DNA of 64,000 nucleotides from Pseudarthrobacter sp. fls2-241-R2A-127. GTDB lineage: Bacteria > Actinomycetota > Actinomycetes > Actinomycetales > Micrococcaceae. The notes beneath the pieces are model-generated. The model was not told the DNA's origin, made no database searches, and saw only the letters and a list, made by a program, of their open reading frames with translations. Shown here piece after piece: positions 1 through 8,342 of the stretch (its first letter is position 1; each line of letters starts with the position of its first letter). The stretch lies in NCBI RefSeq assembly GCF_030209355.1, contig NZ_JARVSF010000022.1, positions 1 through 64,000 of the forward strand. The letters are read 5' to 3'. Position numbers and translations under genes: made by a program.

Positions 1-55
<55 letters not shown>

Positions 56-131
56 CGGGAAGTGATGGCGCGTTGGGCCGGTTCTTTTTGTGGCCGCCGG
101 GCGTAAGATTCTGCCCGTAGGAGGTGGCCAC

Positions 132-539
132 ATGAACCTTAGAATGAGCACAGCCACAACCATCCTGCCAGTCGACGACGCAGCCCGCGCCCGCAGCTTC
201 TACACCGAAAAGCTCGGACTCCCGCACCGCGGAATGACAGACGATGGAAGCGAATTACTCGGCACCGACGGCGGCCCCATGCTGCAGCTGATGCCGGTCT
301 TCGACGGCAAGCACTCCGAACACACGGCGCTCAGTTTCGAGGTTACGGACATCGAAGCAACTGTCCGCGATATGGAGTCCCGGGGCGTGATGTTCCAGGA
401 CTACGACCTGCCCACGCTGAAGACCGAAAACCACATCTGCACCACGGAGTCGGAGAAGTGTGCGTGGTTCATGGACACCGAGCACAACATCCTCTGCGTC
501 CACCAAAACCTCGCCGCCAATCCGGAATACCAGGTCTAG
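132..539 (+). CDS. VOC (glyoxalase/bleomycin-resistance-like) family protein
   Basis: This is a 135-residue protein with the vicinal-oxygen-chelate fold pattern: an early TTILPVDDAARARSFYTEKL segment, a GGPMLQLM strand, and a closing WFMDTEHNILCVHQ strand. The start at 132 is chosen because AGGAGG (119-124) lies 7 bases upstream. An in-frame ATG at 90 has no such site. VOC proteins bind a metal and act as dioxygenases, isomerases or antibiotic-binding proteins, and the substrate here cannot be told. The gene stands alone and ends before a strong hairpin shared with the convergent gene. Confidence 0.85.
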   Translation: MNLRMSTATTILPVDDAARARSFYTEKLGLPHRGMTDDGSELLGTDGGPMLQLMPVFDGKHSEHTALSFEVTDIEATVRDMESRGVMFQDYDLPTLKTENHICTTESEKCAWFMDTEHNILCVHQNLAANPEYQV

Positions 540-665
540 GTACCCGGGCCCGGTGCGGATCTCCCACACTTCCGGGGCGCAACAGCCACTGGGTCCTGTC
601 CCTGCCGGGCACGGTTTCAGCTGACTTCCGAGTACCAGGCCGGATCCAAGGGCCCGGATACAAAA

Positions 666-710
666 CAGCAGCAGGGGTGCTCCGATCGGATCGGGGCATC
701 CCTGCTGCTG
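666..710. terminator. Bidirectional hairpin terminator
   Basis: CAGCAGCAGGGGTGCTCCGA pairs with a near-perfect inverted copy ending in CCCTGCTGCTG. It lies between two convergent genes (stops at 539 and 738), which fits a shared terminator. There is no clear T tract. Confidence 0.7.
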
Positions 711-737
711 TGGTGGAACGGTTGTGGAGCCTGGCGG

Positions 738-1043
738 TCAGTTCTCGGCGCCGCCGTGCAGGCCGTCGTCGCTGCTGTCATCCTCGCGGCCGGTACCGTG
801 GCCTTCTTCGCTGCGGTCGGACAGGTCCATGTTGCCGCGGGCCTCCTCCATGGTGGGCCCTCCCGGCGGGACGCTGTAGGTGTCCGGGCGGATGCCGTGC
901 GACTGTTCCTCGATCAGGGCCTGCTCCTCGCTGAAGCGGATTGCGTTGGCCTCGTCGCCGGAGTCGCCGGCAATGTCTTCGCGGAGCTTTGAGGGGTCCG
1001 GAATGATGTATCCGGCTTCCGGCTCTTCCTTGGAGTGGCTCAT
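738..1043 (-). CDS. Small acidic hypothetical protein
   Basis: This is a 101-residue, very hydrophilic protein rich in Glu, Asp, Ser and Gly, with no membrane segment or Cys. I do not recognise a family. The start at 1043 is preferred over the ATG two codons upstream because GGAAGG lies about 8 bases before it, whereas the first ATG nearly abuts that site. The composition (segments such as EEPEAGYIIPDPSKL) suggests an unstructured or stress-related cytoplasmic protein, but that is only an impression. Confidence 0.6.
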   Translation of the reverse strand: MSHSKEEPEAGYIIPDPSKLREDIAGDSGDEANAIRFSEEQALIEEQSHGIRPDTYSVPPGGPTMEEARGNMDLSDRSEEGHGTGREDDSSDDGLHGGAEN

Positions 1044-1097
1044 GTTCATTTCCTTCCAGCGGGTGGTGGCTTCCTACCACCGTAGCGGGGGAGCCGG

Positions 1098-1122
1098 GAT
1101 AATACCAAGCACGCTTATTATC
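1098..1122. repeat. Inverted repeat upstream of the small acidic gene
   Basis: The perfect 7-base arms GATAATA (1098-1104) and TATTATC (1116-1122) are separated by 11 bases. The site is AT-rich in a GC-rich setting and lies about 55 bases upstream of the gene starting at 1043. It could be a regulator site or overlap a -10 element (TATTAT on either strand). Confidence 0.4.
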
Positions 1123-1149
1123 GACGGCGATGCGTGCCTGACCAGCCTC

Positions 1150-1806
1150 CTATCCTTCGTTGTGCAGGCCGTCGAACGCCACGGTGATGACGTCGTCGGC
1201 AAGCTTTTGGGGGGAGAGGGAGCCGCCCGGCTTGTACCACTCCACGATGGAGTTGATCATGCCGAACAGCAGGCGCGAGACGGTGCGGGGATCGATGTCC
1301 GCGCGCAGCGATCCTTCGTCGCGGGCGGCCGAAATCAGGCCGGCCACCTTGTGATCGAAGGTCCGGCGGCGTTCCAGGGCGTCCCGTTCGATCTCGGTGT
1401 TGCCGCGCAGGCGCAATAGAAGGGTGACGAACGGCAGGCGCTCCACGAGCACTGCCACCGTTTGCCGGAGCACGAACTCGAGCCGGGCGTCAGCGGCCCC
1501 GGAGGTGGCCTCGGGCTGTTCCAGGATGGCTTCGAGTCCGCCCAGGGCGTGGTCCAGGGCGAGCTTTAGGAGGTCACCCTTGGACGGCACGTGGTGGTAG
1601 ATGGCGGACTTGGAGATGCCCAGGTTCTCGGCCAGGATGCCCATGGAGGTGGCGTCGTAGCCGTGCCGGTTGAAGACGTCGACGGCGATGCGCAGCACTG
1701 ACTGCTGGTCGTAGCCGGGGCGGCCGCGCTTGGCTGTGCCGTTAAGGGAAGTCCCGTTGGCGGCTGGGTTGTCGGTGGTGCTGGCAGTTCTGCTGGCGCT
1801 GGGCAT
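1150..1806 (-). CDS. TetR-family regulator, PaaR-like
   Basis: This 218-residue regulator has an N-terminal TetR helix-turn-helix at about residues 35-80: RIAVDVFNRHGYDATSMGIL, then ISKSAIYHHVPSKGDLL. A variable helical ligand-binding half follows. It lies next to and on the same strand as paaK and paaI. TetR-type PaaR repressors that sense phenylacetyl-CoA control paa genes in actinobacteria, so the same role is inferred. A palindrome-like site sits just upstream of this gene (1821-1837), and a related site precedes paaI (3741-3762), which suggests autoregulation and control of paaI-paaK. Confidence 0.8.
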   Translation of the reverse strand: MPSASRTASTTDNPAANGTSLNGTAKRGRPGYDQQSVLRIAVDVFNRHGYDATSMGILAENLGISKSAIYHHVPSKGDLLKLALDHALGGLEAILEQPEATSGAADARLEFVLRQTVAVLVERLPFVTLLLRLRGNTEIERDALERRRTFDHKVAGLISAARDEGSLRADIDPRTVSRLLFGMINSIVEWYKPGGSLSPQKLADDVITVAFDGLHNEG

Positions 1807-1820
1807 AACCGCTAGTTTCT

Positions 1821-1837
1821 CACGAACGGTCGGTAAG
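1821..1837. promoter_or_regulatory. Probable TetR/PaaR operator of the regulator gene
   Basis: The site lies 15 bases upstream of the regulator start. Read on the minus strand it begins TTACCGACCGTTCG. It shares the pattern TTACCGA-NN-GTTC with the palindrome upstream of paaI. It resembles the described corynebacterial PaaR half-site (ACCGNNCGNNCGGT), though the second half is imperfect. Confidence 0.5.
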
Positions 1838-1866
1838 TCCGGGTACGGCGCAGCACCACCGAAGCC

Positions 1867-3240
1867 TCAGCCCTTGGGCCGGAGGTCGTAGATGCGGCGC
1901 AGCTTGCCGTTGGACCGCTCCAGCGCGCCCGGCTCCACCACGTCCACGGTGCATGAAGAACCCACGTGGATCTTGATCTGCTCTTTCAAGGTGCGGGCCG
2001 CCGTCGTGCTCTGTTCGATGGTGACGGCGTCCCGGCGCTCGATCCGCACGGTCAACTGGTCCATCCGCTGGCCCTCGGGACGGGTGAGCTCAAGCTGGAA
2101 GTGCGGGCTGAGCTCGGGGATGCGGAGGGCGATTTCCTCGATCTGGGACGGGAAGAGGTTCACGCCGCGCAGGATGATCATGTCGTCGCTGCGGCCAGTG
2201 ATGCGGCCCATGCGGCGGTGGGCCGGCCGGGCTGTGCCCGGCAGCAGGCGCGTGAGGTCCTTGGTGCGGTAGCGGATGATCGGCAGCGCTTCCTTGGTCA
2301 GCGACGTGAAGACGAGTTCGCCGTGTTCGCCGTCGCGCAGGACGTTTTCCTTGCCGGCTACGGGGTTGAAGGCGTCGATGATCTCGGGGCGGAAGTGGTC
2401 CTCCCAGATGTGGCTGCCGTCCTGGGTCTCCACGGCCTCGCCGGCGACACCCGGGCCCATGACCTCGGACAGGCCGTAGATGTCGCAGGCCTTGATGTTC
2501 ATCATGACCTCGAGCTCGTGCCGCATTTCCTGCGTCCACGGCTCGGCGCCCAGCACAGCGAACTTCAGCGACGTGGAGGCGGGGTCGATGCCCATGTGCG
2601 CCATGGCATCCGCGATGGTCAGCAGGTAGGTGGGGGTGGCCAGGATGGCGTCCGGCTTGAAGTCCTGGATCAGCTGGATCTGGCGTTCGGTCTGGCCGCC
2701 GGACATCGGGATGACCGTGCAGCCGAGGGCTTCGGCGCCGGCGTGGGCGCCCAATCCGCCGGTGAACAGGCCGTAGCCGTAGGCGTTGTGGACCTTCATG
2801 CCCGGGCGGATGCCGGAGGCGCGGAAGCTGCGGGCCACGAGCTTGGCCCAGTCGGCCAGGTCCTGCTTGGTGTAGCCGACGACGGTGGGCCGGCCGGTGG
2901 TGCCGGAGCTGGCGTGGATCCGGGCTACTTCATGCTGCGGCACCGCGAACATGCCGAACGGGTACTCCTGGCGCAGGTCGTCCTTGGTGGTGAAGGGGAA
3001 GTTGCCCAGGTCTTCAAGCTCGCGCAGGTCGCTGGGGTGGATGCCGGCGTCGTCGAACTTGCGCTTGTACAGCGGGACGCGGTCGTAGGCGTACTGGACC
3101 GTGTGCTGCAGGCGGCTGAGCTGGAGGGCCTCGAGCTCGTCGCGGGAGATGGTTTCCTCGCGGTCCAACACAGCGTCGGTGCCGGCGGTGTCCTGGGTGG
3201 AAACGGCAGCGGCGGGGGTTTCGGGGGCATGCAGGGTCAT
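1867..3240 (-). CDS. paaK: Phenylacetate-CoA ligase
   Basis: This 457-residue adenylate-forming enzyme activates phenylacetate to phenylacetyl-CoA with ATP, the entry step of aerobic phenylacetate catabolism. The family traits are clear: the nucleotide-binding loop ASSGTTGRPTVVGYT, YGYGLFTGGLGAHAGAEALG, the DIYGLSEVMGPGVA motif, and RSDDMIILRGVNLFPSQIEE near the C-terminus. The start at 3240 gives the usual PaaK length. Longer in-frame extensions would run into paaI, which ends 7 bases upstream. AGGA lies 6 bases before the ATG. It is co-transcribed behind paaI. The ring-oxidation genes paaABCDE are not in this window. Confidence 0.95.
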   Translation of the reverse strand: MTLHAPETPAAAVSTQDTAGTDAVLDREETISRDELEALQLSRLQHTVQYAYDRVPLYKRKFDDAGIHPSDLRELEDLGNFPFTTKDDLRQEYPFGMFAVPQHEVARIHASSGTTGRPTVVGYTKQDLADWAKLVARSFRASGIRPGMKVHNAYGYGLFTGGLGAHAGAEALGCTVIPMSGGQTERQIQLIQDFKPDAILATPTYLLTIADAMAHMGIDPASTSLKFAVLGAEPWTQEMRHELEVMMNIKACDIYGLSEVMGPGVAGEAVETQDGSHIWEDHFRPEIIDAFNPVAGKENVLRDGEHGELVFTSLTKEALPIIRYRTKDLTRLLPGTARPAHRRMGRITGRSDDMIILRGVNLFPSQIEEIALRIPELSPHFQLELTRPEGQRMDQLTVRIERRDAVTIEQSTTAARTLKEQIKIHVGSSCTVDVVEPGALERSNGKLRRIYDLRPKG

Positions 3241-3247
3241 GGTTTTC

Positions 3248-3718
3248 CTACTTCTTGGGGATGGTGCGGCTGCGTCCACGGAACTCGGCGATGAGCTCGC
3301 CCGGGGAGCTGGGCTGGGTTTCGGAAGCCGGGGCGGCGGCGTCGGCGGCAAAGATCTGGATGTCGTACAGGCCACTGCGCCCGGCGCTGGAGCGGCGGTC
3401 CGCGACGGCGGTGAGCACCTGGCCGCGGAATGCCGGCTTGAGGAAATTGATATCGACGCCGGACGCGACGGTGATGGTGTTTTCCTCGCCCGGTGCAGGC
3501 TGGATGGGGTTGCACGCGAGGGCGAACGCGGTGTCGCCGAAGGCGAAGATCATTCCGCCGTGGGCCATGCCGAAGCCGTTGAACATTTCCTGCCGGAGCG
3601 TCATCCGGATGGTGGCGTGGCCGTCGCGGAGGGCGAGGACCTCGATTCCCATCCACTCGGAGGCGTAGTCGTTCTCCAGGATGGGGTGGGTGGCCCCGGA
3701 AAGTGTTGTTTCAGCCAT
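3248..3718 (-). CDS. paaI: Hydroxyphenylacetyl-CoA thioesterase PaaI
   Basis: This is a 156-residue single hot-dog-fold thioesterase. It has the HGG motif in GFGMAHGGMIFAFGDTAFAL and the following GVDINFLKPAFRGQVL strand typical of PaaI. The family hydrolyses ring-hydroxylated phenylacetyl-CoA to rescue CoA from dead-end products. The start at 3718 is supported by GGAGG 9 bases upstream. The gene opens the paaI-paaK operon, and a near-perfect TetR-type palindrome sits 23 bases upstream of its start. Confidence 0.92.
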   Translation of the reverse strand: MAETTLSGATHPILENDYASEWMGIEVLALRDGHATIRMTLRQEMFNGFGMAHGGMIFAFGDTAFALACNPIQPAPGEENTITVASGVDINFLKPAFRGQVLTAVADRRSSAGRSGLYDIQIFAADAAAPASETQPSSPGELIAEFRGRSRTIPKK

Positions 3719-3740
3719 GCGTCATTGCCTCCAGCTTTAT

Positions 3741-3762
3741 TTACCGAATGTTCATTAGGTAA
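3741..3762. promoter_or_regulatory. PaaR-type operator upstream of paaI-paaK
   Basis: TTACCGAATG (3741-3750) and CATTAGGTAA (3753-3762) form 10-base arms with a single mismatch around a 2-base spacer. The position just upstream of paaI and the similarity to 1821-1837 support binding by the neighbouring TetR protein. The rest of 3763-4000 holds the pta leader and no gene that I can support. Confidence 0.7.
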
Positions 3763-4000
3763 TCCCATGAGGGGGTCCGGTGTCAAGGGGTCGCGGCGTC
3801 GGCGCGGACGCTCCGGCCCAGTTACCGGGCCGCGGAAGGCCCTGAAACCGGGGGACACGCCGCCGTGTGCGGCGCGCCGCGGAATTCAGGAAAGGCAACC
3901 GGGCGGGAACGCACGACGACGTCCCCCAGTTGTGCCCGCGGGGCGCCGGAAGTGCAAGGATGGGAGGACCGGCACCAGCAAGCACAGCAAAGGGCGGACC

Positions 4001-6097
4001 ATGGCCAAAGGCATCTACGTCAGCGCAACCACCCCGGGGTCAGGCAAGTCCCTGGTGGCCTTGGGCCTGGCGGACACCCTGCACCGGCACGCGGACAGGA
4101 TTGGCTTCTTCAAGCCTGTGGTCCACGGCCCCTCCGCCGCGGATGACCCCATGGTGGCCCTGATGAAGGCCCGGTTCGCGCTCGAGGACGAGCGGTGCCG
4201 CGGCGGCCTGACCTATGCGGAGGTCCGCGAACTGCTCGCGGAGGGAAACCGTGCGGAAATCGATGCCCGGTGCGTGGAGATCTTCGCGGACATCGCCCGG
4301 CACTGCGATGTGGTGATAGTGGAGGGGACGGACCTGGTGGGCCAGGACTCCGCCGTCGAGTTCGACCTCAACGCCCGGCTGGCCAACAACCTCGCCACGC
4401 CGGTGGTGGCCGTGGTGGGGGCCAAGGGGCGGACTGTCGCCGAAACTGCTGCCGCCGTCGAAGTTGCCCGCAAGGAGCTTGCCGCCGAACGGTGCTCGCT
4501 GCTGGCCATCATGGTCAACAGGGCGGACGCCGCAGACCTGGACGCCATCGCGGCGGCGCTGAAGCCCGGCGCCTCCGGGCGGCCTGTGTATATCCTGCCC
4601 GAACTCGAAGAGATTGCCCGGCCCACCACGGGAGAGGTGGCAGCGGCCCTGCGGGTCCGGCAGATCGCGGGCACCCCGGACATGGAACGCGACGTCAAGG
4701 ACATCAAGGTTGCCGCCATGAACGTGGGCAACTTCCTGAACGTCCTGGACGAGGGCGCCCTGGTGATCGTGCCAGGGGACCGGGCGGATGTGATGGTGGC
4801 CTGCCTGGCCTCCTCCTTCTCACCCGAGTTTCCCGTGGCCTCTGCGCTGATCCTCACCGGCGGCCTGGCACCGGACGCCAACATCTACCCCCTTTTGGCC
4901 CAGGCGCCGTTCCCGGTGTTCGCGGCGGACGAGGACACCTACCAGACGGCGCGCCGGGTCTCCGAAGTCCGCAGCGAGATCTGGTCCGGGCACCGCCGCA
5001 AGGTGGCCTCCGCGTTGGGCCTGTGGTCCCGCAGGGTGGACGAAACCGAACTGGTGGAGCGGCTGCACCTTCCGCGTGCGGAACGGATGACTCCGCTCCG
5101 GTTCCTGCATGACCTCATCGAACGCGCGCGGGCCCAGCGCCGGCACGTGGTCCTGCCGGAGGGCACCGATGTCCGGATCCTGCGCGCGGCGGAGATCCTG
5201 CACCGGCGGGACGTCTGCGACCTCACCCTCCTGGGGCCCGAGTCCGACGTCCGCGAGCTTGCCGCATCCAACGGCATCGACCTGTCCGGGATCACCGTCA
5301 TTGATCCCGCCACCTCGGAGCTGCGGCAGAAGTTCGCGGAGAAGTACGCCGAACTCCGCGCCCACAAGGGCGTGGACCTGGCCAAGGCCCTGGAGATCAT
5401 GCAGGACGTCAGCTATTTCGGCACCATGATGGTCCAGCTGGGCGTGGTGGACGGCATGGTGTCCGGCGCCGCGCACACCACCGCGCACACCATCCGGCCG
5501 GCCCTGGAATTCGTGAAGACCCGTGAGGGCGTGAAGATCGTGTCCTCGGTGTTCCTGATGCTCATGCCGGACCGGGTGCTGGTGTACGGGGACTGCGCCG
5601 TGAACCCGGACCCGAACGTGGAGCAGCTGGCGGACATTGCCCTGGCCTCGGCCGAGACCGCCGCCCAGTTCGGGGTGGAGCCGCGGGTGGCCATGCTCTC
5701 CTACTCCACCGGCGGCTCCGGTGCGGGCGAGGCCGTGGACGAGGTGCGGCAGGCCACCGAGCTGGTGCGCGAGCGCCGTCCGGACCTCGCCGTCGAAGGC
5801 CCCATCCAGTACGACGCCGCCGTGGACGCTTCCATCGCCGCGTCCAAGATGCCCGGCTCCTCCGTGGCCGGGCAGGCCACCGTGTTCATCTTCCCGGACC
5901 TGAACACCGGCAACAACACCTACAAGGCCGTCCAGCAAAGCTCCGGCGCCGTCGCCGTGGGGCCGGTCCTGCAAGGGCTGCGGAAACCGGTCAACGACCT
6001 CTCCCGCGGCTGCACGGTGGAGGACATCGTCAACACCGTGGCCATCACCGCCATCCAGGCGCAGGCCCAAGTCCCGGTGCAGCAGCCGGCGTACTAG
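4001..6097 (+). CDS. pta: Phosphate acetyltransferase, long form
   Basis: This 698-residue enzyme interconverts acetyl-CoA plus phosphate and acetyl phosphate plus CoA. The domains in order are an N-terminal dethiobiotin-synthetase-like P-loop region (TTPGSGKS, residues 10-17), a central DRTGG domain (about 215-330), and a C-terminal PTA/PTB catalytic domain from about 360 (VVLPEGTDVRILRAAEI, MLSYSTGGSGAGEAVDEV, VFIFPDLNTGNNTYKAVQ). The start at 4001 gives MAKGIYVS, the canonical N-terminus. In-frame sequence further upstream overlaps the paa operon antisense and was discarded. A strong terminator follows. ackA lies 0.5 kb downstream with a small opposite-strand gene between. Confidence 0.96.
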   Translation: MAKGIYVSATTPGSGKSLVALGLADTLHRHADRIGFFKPVVHGPSAADDPMVALMKARFALEDERCRGGLTYAEVRELLAEGNRAEIDARCVEIFADIARHCDVVIVEGTDLVGQDSAVEFDLNARLANNLATPVVAVVGAKGRTVAETAAAVEVARKELAAERCSLLAIMVNRADAADLDAIAAALKPGASGRPVYILPELEEIARPTTGEVAAALRVRQIAGTPDMERDVKDIKVAAMNVGNFLNVLDEGALVIVPGDRADVMVACLASSFSPEFPVASALILTGGLAPDANIYPLLAQAPFPVFAADEDTYQTARRVSEVRSEIWSGHRRKVASALGLWSRRVDETELVERLHLPRAERMTPLRFLHDLIERARAQRRHVVLPEGTDVRILRAAEILHRRDVCDLTLLGPESDVRELAASNGIDLSGITVIDPATSELRQKFAEKYAELRAHKGVDLAKALEIMQDVSYFGTMMVQLGVVDGMVSGAAHTTAHTIRPALEFVKTREGVKIVSSVFLMLMPDRVLVYGDCAVNPDPNVEQLADIALASAETAAQFGVEPRVAMLSYSTGGSGAGEAVDEVRQATELVRERRPDLAVEGPIQYDAAVDASIAASKMPGSSVAGQATVFIFPDLNTGNNTYKAVQQSSGAVAVGPVLQGLRKPVNDLSRGCTVEDIVNTVAITAIQAQAQVPVQQPAY

Positions 6098-6113
6098 GAC
6101 GCCACGAACAAAG

Positions 6114-6149
6114 GACGACGCCGGCACCCTGGTGGGTGCCGGCGTCGTC
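6114..6149. terminator. Terminator of pta
   Basis: A perfect 16-base stem, GACGACGCCGGCACCC with its complement, surrounds the 4-base loop TGGT and is followed by ATTGTGTT. It lies 17 bases after the pta stop and also serves the convergent gene ending at 6168. Confidence 0.9.
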
Positions 6150-6167
6150 ATTGTGTTGCGGGAACAG

Positions 6168-6434
6168 TCAGCTGTTGTCCGGCTTGGCGGGGCTCTCCGG
6201 GTCCTCCTCCTTGGCAGGCTCGTCCGAGAGGCCCTGCGGGGTGAGGTCCAGGTCTTCGGTGTTCTCCGGGGCCTCGGGGGATTCGCCGGTTTCGGCCGCC
6301 TTCAGGTGGCCGGTGTCGTCCAGCGCAGGATTGGCGCCTTCCACGCCGGTGGGGTCCTTGGAACCGGACCCGGTGCTGCTGGATCCTGCGTTGGTGGGGT
6401 CGTTCTCTTCGCCCGAAGTGGGTTCGTTCGTCAT
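6168..6434 (-). CDS. Small acidic hypothetical protein
   Basis: This is an 88-residue, highly charged low-complexity protein rich in Glu, Asp, Pro, Thr and Ser with no aromatic core (for example NTEDLDLTPQGLSDEPAKEE). No family is recognised and it is probably disordered. The start at 6434 is chosen for AGAGGA about 9 bases upstream. It sits on the opposite strand between pta and ackA, so those two genes are probably separate transcription units. Confidence 0.6.
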   Translation of the reverse strand: MTNEPTSGEENDPTNAGSSSTGSGSKDPTGVEGANPALDDTGHLKAAETGESPEAPENTEDLDLTPQGLSDEPAKEEDPESPAKPDNS

Positions 6435-6603
6435 TCGGAAAATCCTCTCGACGTGGGCCAGCCTTGTCCGCCGACCATAGGCACAGCAGGCCCCGATCCG
6501 CAAGGAAACCGCCCGGACGGGAACACACTCCTGCTGACCGACCGTCGGCGGCGCCACCTATAGTGGGGATTGAACTGCTGACGCCAGGCTGAGGAGGCCC
6601 CGC

Positions 6604-7764
6604 ATGCTCGTGCTCGTCATCAACTCCGGCTCGTCGTCGCTGAAGTACCAGGTCCGTGATGTGGCCGCCGGGACCGTCCTCACCGAGGGGCTGATCGAGA
6701 AGATCGGCATGGGCAACGGCGGCGGCGGCGACGGCGAGATTGAGGGCCCGCGGGACCATGCGGAGGCCTTGGAGCAGGTGGACGCGGCGATCCACCAGGA
6801 ACTGGGCGGCCTCGAGCTGGGGGCGGTGGGCCACCGGGTTGTCCACGGCGGCGAGCGGTTCGCCGAGCCCGTGCTGATCGACAACGAGATCACCCGCGCC
6901 ATCGAACGCCTCAACCCGCTGGCGCCGCTGCACAACCCGGCCAACGTCCTGGGCATCCGCGCCATCACCAGGAAGTGGCCCACGATGCCGCAGGTGGCCG
7001 TCTTCGACACCGCCTTCCACCGCACCCTGCCCGAGCACGCCTGGCGCTACGCCGTCCCCGATGAGCTCTACACCAACCACGGGATCCGCCGGTACGGCTT
7101 CCACGGCACCTCCCACGAGTACGTTGCCCGCCGGTCAGCCGCCCTGCTGGACCTCCCCATCGAGGAGTTCGACGGCGTCATCGCCCACCTGGGCAACGGC
7201 GCCTCCGTCACGGCCATCCGCGGCGGACACTCCGTTGACACCTCCATGGGCTTCACCCCGCTCGAAGGCCTGGTGATGGGCACCCGCTCGGGTGATCTTG
7301 ACCCCTCCATCCTGGTGTTCCTGGGCCGCGCCGGGTGGACGCCGGAGGACCTCGACTCCATGCTTAACCGGGAATCCGGGCTCAAGGGCCTGGCCGGCAA
7401 CAATGACATGCGTACCGTGGTGGAAGCCGCCGAATCGGGGGACCCAAAGGCCTCCACGGCGCTGGCGGTAGCGTCCTACCGGCTTGCCAAGTACATCGGC
7501 GGCTACCATGTGGCCGTCGGCGGGGCCAAGGCGCTGGTGTTCACCGCCGGGATTGGCGAGAATTCCTCCCAGTTCCGGGTGCTGGTGGCGGACCGGCTGG
7601 GTGCCCTGGGCATAGAGCTCGACGCCGGCCTGAACGCCCAAAGGTCCAAGGAACCGCGCGTCATTTCCACGCCGCAGTCCGCCATCCCCGTCCTGGTGGT
7701 TCCCACGGACGAGGAACGCGCCATCGCGGAGGCGACGGCCGCCGTCGTGGGTTCAAGCCGGTAG
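6604..7764 (+). CDS. ackA: Acetate kinase
   Basis: This 386-residue ASKHA-fold kinase interconverts acetyl phosphate plus ADP and acetate plus ATP, completing the Pta-AckA pathway. Family motifs are the N-terminal VLVINSGSSSLKYQ, GHRVVHGGERF, the RYGFHGTSHEYVARR signature, and FTAGIGENSSQFR near the end. GAGGAGG precedes the ATG at a good distance. A GNAT gene follows 5 bases after the stop and may be co-transcribed. Confidence 0.97.
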   Translation: MLVLVINSGSSSLKYQVRDVAAGTVLTEGLIEKIGMGNGGGGDGEIEGPRDHAEALEQVDAAIHQELGGLELGAVGHRVVHGGERFAEPVLIDNEITRAIERLNPLAPLHNPANVLGIRAITRKWPTMPQVAVFDTAFHRTLPEHAWRYAVPDELYTNHGIRRYGFHGTSHEYVARRSAALLDLPIEEFDGVIAHLGNGASVTAIRGGHSVDTSMGFTPLEGLVMGTRSGDLDPSILVFLGRAGWTPEDLDSMLNRESGLKGLAGNNDMRTVVEAAESGDPKASTALAVASYRLAKYIGGYHVAVGGAKALVFTAGIGENSSQFRVLVADRLGALGIELDAGLNAQRSKEPRVISTPQSAIPVLVVPTDEERAIAEATAAVVGSSR

Positions 7765-7769
7765 CCGGC

Positions 7770-8342
7770 ATGCCGGACATCCTGCTGCCGATCCGCACCG
7801 ACAGGCTGCTCCTGCGGCGCTTCGAAGGCGGTGACCTGGACGCCTTCCACGCCTACCATTCCCTCGCGGAAACCGCCCGGTTCTTGCCGGGGCCGGCCAA
7901 AAGCTACACCAAGTCCATGGAGTACGTGGGCAAGTACGCCAACTTCGTGTACGAGAAGGAAGGCGACTGGCTGTCCCTGGCCATCGAGGCCAAGGAGGAG
8001 CCGGGTCTCCTGGGCGAAGTGGTGCTCAAATGGCTCCCGGGCCGCGGGCAGGCAGAGGTGGGCTGGTCCATGGCACCGCAGGCGCGCGGCAAGGGGTACG
8101 CCACCGAGGCGGCAGCGGCGGTCCTGGACCTTTGCTTCGGGGAACTCGGCCTGCGCCGGGTGGAGGCCCGGCTGGACGAACTGAACACCGCCTCCGCCGC
8201 GCTCTGCCAGCGGCTGGGGATGCGGCTGGAAGCGCGGCACGTGGACAAATGGTTCTATAAAGGCCAATGGGCCACCGAGTTGGTCTATGCCGTCCTGTCC
8301 GGCGAGTGGAACCGCGCGGGGAACCTTACGCCCGGCCCTTGA
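7770..8342 (+). CDS. GNAT family N-acetyltransferase (RimJ/RimL type)
   Basis: This 190-residue protein has the RimJ-like beginning IRTDRLLLRRFEGGDLDAF and the acetyl-CoA binding motif GWSMAPQARGKGYATEAAAA (motif A, Q/R-x-x-G-x-G/A), followed by RRVEARLDELNTASAALCQR. Such enzymes acetylate amines on proteins, peptides or small molecules, and the substrate is unknown. It begins 5 bases after ackA. Its 3' end overlaps the 3' end of the convergent SQR gene by 17 bases, so no terminator separates them. Confidence 0.88.
   Translation: MPDILLPIRTDRLLLRRFEGGDLDAFHAYHSLAETARFLPGPAKSYTKSMEYVGKYANFVYEKEGDWLSLAIEAKEEPGLLGEVVLKWLPGRGQAEVGWSMAPQARGKGYATEAAAAVLDLCFGELGLRRVEARLDELNTASAALCQRLGMRLEARHVDKWFYKGQWATELVYAVLSGEWNRAGNLTPGP

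Noticed and set aside
1966..3294. Long open frame antisense to paaK
   Set aside because: Valine/glycine/alanine-rich shadow frame; paaK is complete with conserved motifs.
3101..4000. In-frame upstream extension of pta
   Set aside because: It overlaps paaI and paaK antisense. The canonical Pta N-terminus starts at 4001.
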